Assembly (NCBI GenBank): GCA_026706165.1
Contig: JAPOZF010000774.1
Span: 1 to 5,533, forward strand
Origin: Gemmatimonadota bacterium
GTDB taxonomy: Bacteria > Latescibacterota > UBA2968 > UBA8231
Reading direction: 5' to 3'
Length of the DNA: 5,533 bases
Both the position numbers and the translations under genes were made by a program. Shown one piece after another: positions 5,440 through 5,533 of this stretch. Numbering within the stretch: position 1 is the stretch's first letter; the number at the start of each line of letters is the position of its first letter. The notes beneath the pieces were generated by a model. That model saw only the letters and a program-made list of their open reading frames with translations. It was not told the origin of the DNA and did no database searches.

Positions 5440-5533
5440 ATGAAGAATGGATATTTCGCCGCTGTGGTCCTGCTCATGGGGCTGGCCGTCCCGGCCGGAG
5501 CCCACACCGGCGACCGCGTGTTCCCCATCCCCG
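5440..5533 (+). CDS. Secreted protein, N-terminal 31 residues only, runs off right edge
   Basis: The frame begins MKNGYFAAVVLLMG and continues to the window end without a stop. It has a short positively charged start (K2), a hydrophobic core (about 6-18) and an AxA-type end, PAGA at 18-21, so Sec-dependent export with cleavage before H22 is likely. No cysteine is present, so it is not a lipoprotein signal. The mature part seen (HTGDRVFPIP) is too short to assign a family. It follows the lactonase in the same direction after 155 bp, so it probably has its own promoter. The strong ribosome site argues that this is a real, well-expressed gene. Confidence 0.75.
   Translation, partial: MKNGYFAAVVLLMGLAVPAGAHTGDRVFPIP

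Overview
The window is GC-rich (visibly around 70% in the genes) and fits a free-living, probably diderm, high-GC bacterium. Two proteins carry export signals, one of them a lipoprotein, and there is a DnaE2-like accessory polymerase. No rRNA, tRNA or clade-specific marker is present, so I do not name a phylum. I see no transposase, CRISPR array, phage gene or toxin-antitoxin pair. The content looks like ordinary chromosome with some interesting regulatory detail.

Layout: (1) positions 1-1528, minus strand: the N-terminal 509 residues of a DnaE-family DNA polymerase whose PHP domain has lost most metal ligands, while the two palm aspartates visible here are intact. The gene runs off the left edge. 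(2) 1529-1733: a divergent control region. For the polymerase it has a consensus-like promoter (TTGACA, 17-bp spacer, TAAACA) whose -10 is overlapped by a LexA-box-like palindrome. It also has a hairpin framed by A6 and T6, and a 13-codon leader ORF that ends in ATGA at the next gene's start. (3) 1734-3005, plus: a lipoprotein-type purple acid phosphatase with all five family motifs. (4) 2968-3975, minus: an NAD-dependent D-2-hydroxyacid dehydrogenase that overlaps the phosphatase tail-to-tail by 38 bp. (5) 3976-4192: a GC-rich divergent intergenic region. (6) 4193-5284, plus: a cytoplasmic lactonase-family (6-phosphogluconolactonase-like) beta-propeller. (7) 5285-5439: an AT-richer spacer with a weak terminator candidate. 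(8) 5440-5533, plus: the first 31 codons of a secreted protein with a very strong Shine-Dalgarno.

How the genes may work together: the dehydrogenase and lactonase are divergent neighbours sharing one control region. Both chemistries fit sugar-acid metabolism (lactone hydrolysis to an aldonate, and 2-keto/2-hydroxy acid interconversion), so joint regulation is plausible but inferred. The phosphatase would release phosphate from organic phosphate in the periplasm or at the outer membrane. The polymerase looks like a separate, possibly SOS-controlled, unit. I did not find a clearly new multi-gene system. The best leads are the polymerase/phosphatase control region and the altered active-site positions in the polymerase PHP domain and in the dehydrogenase.
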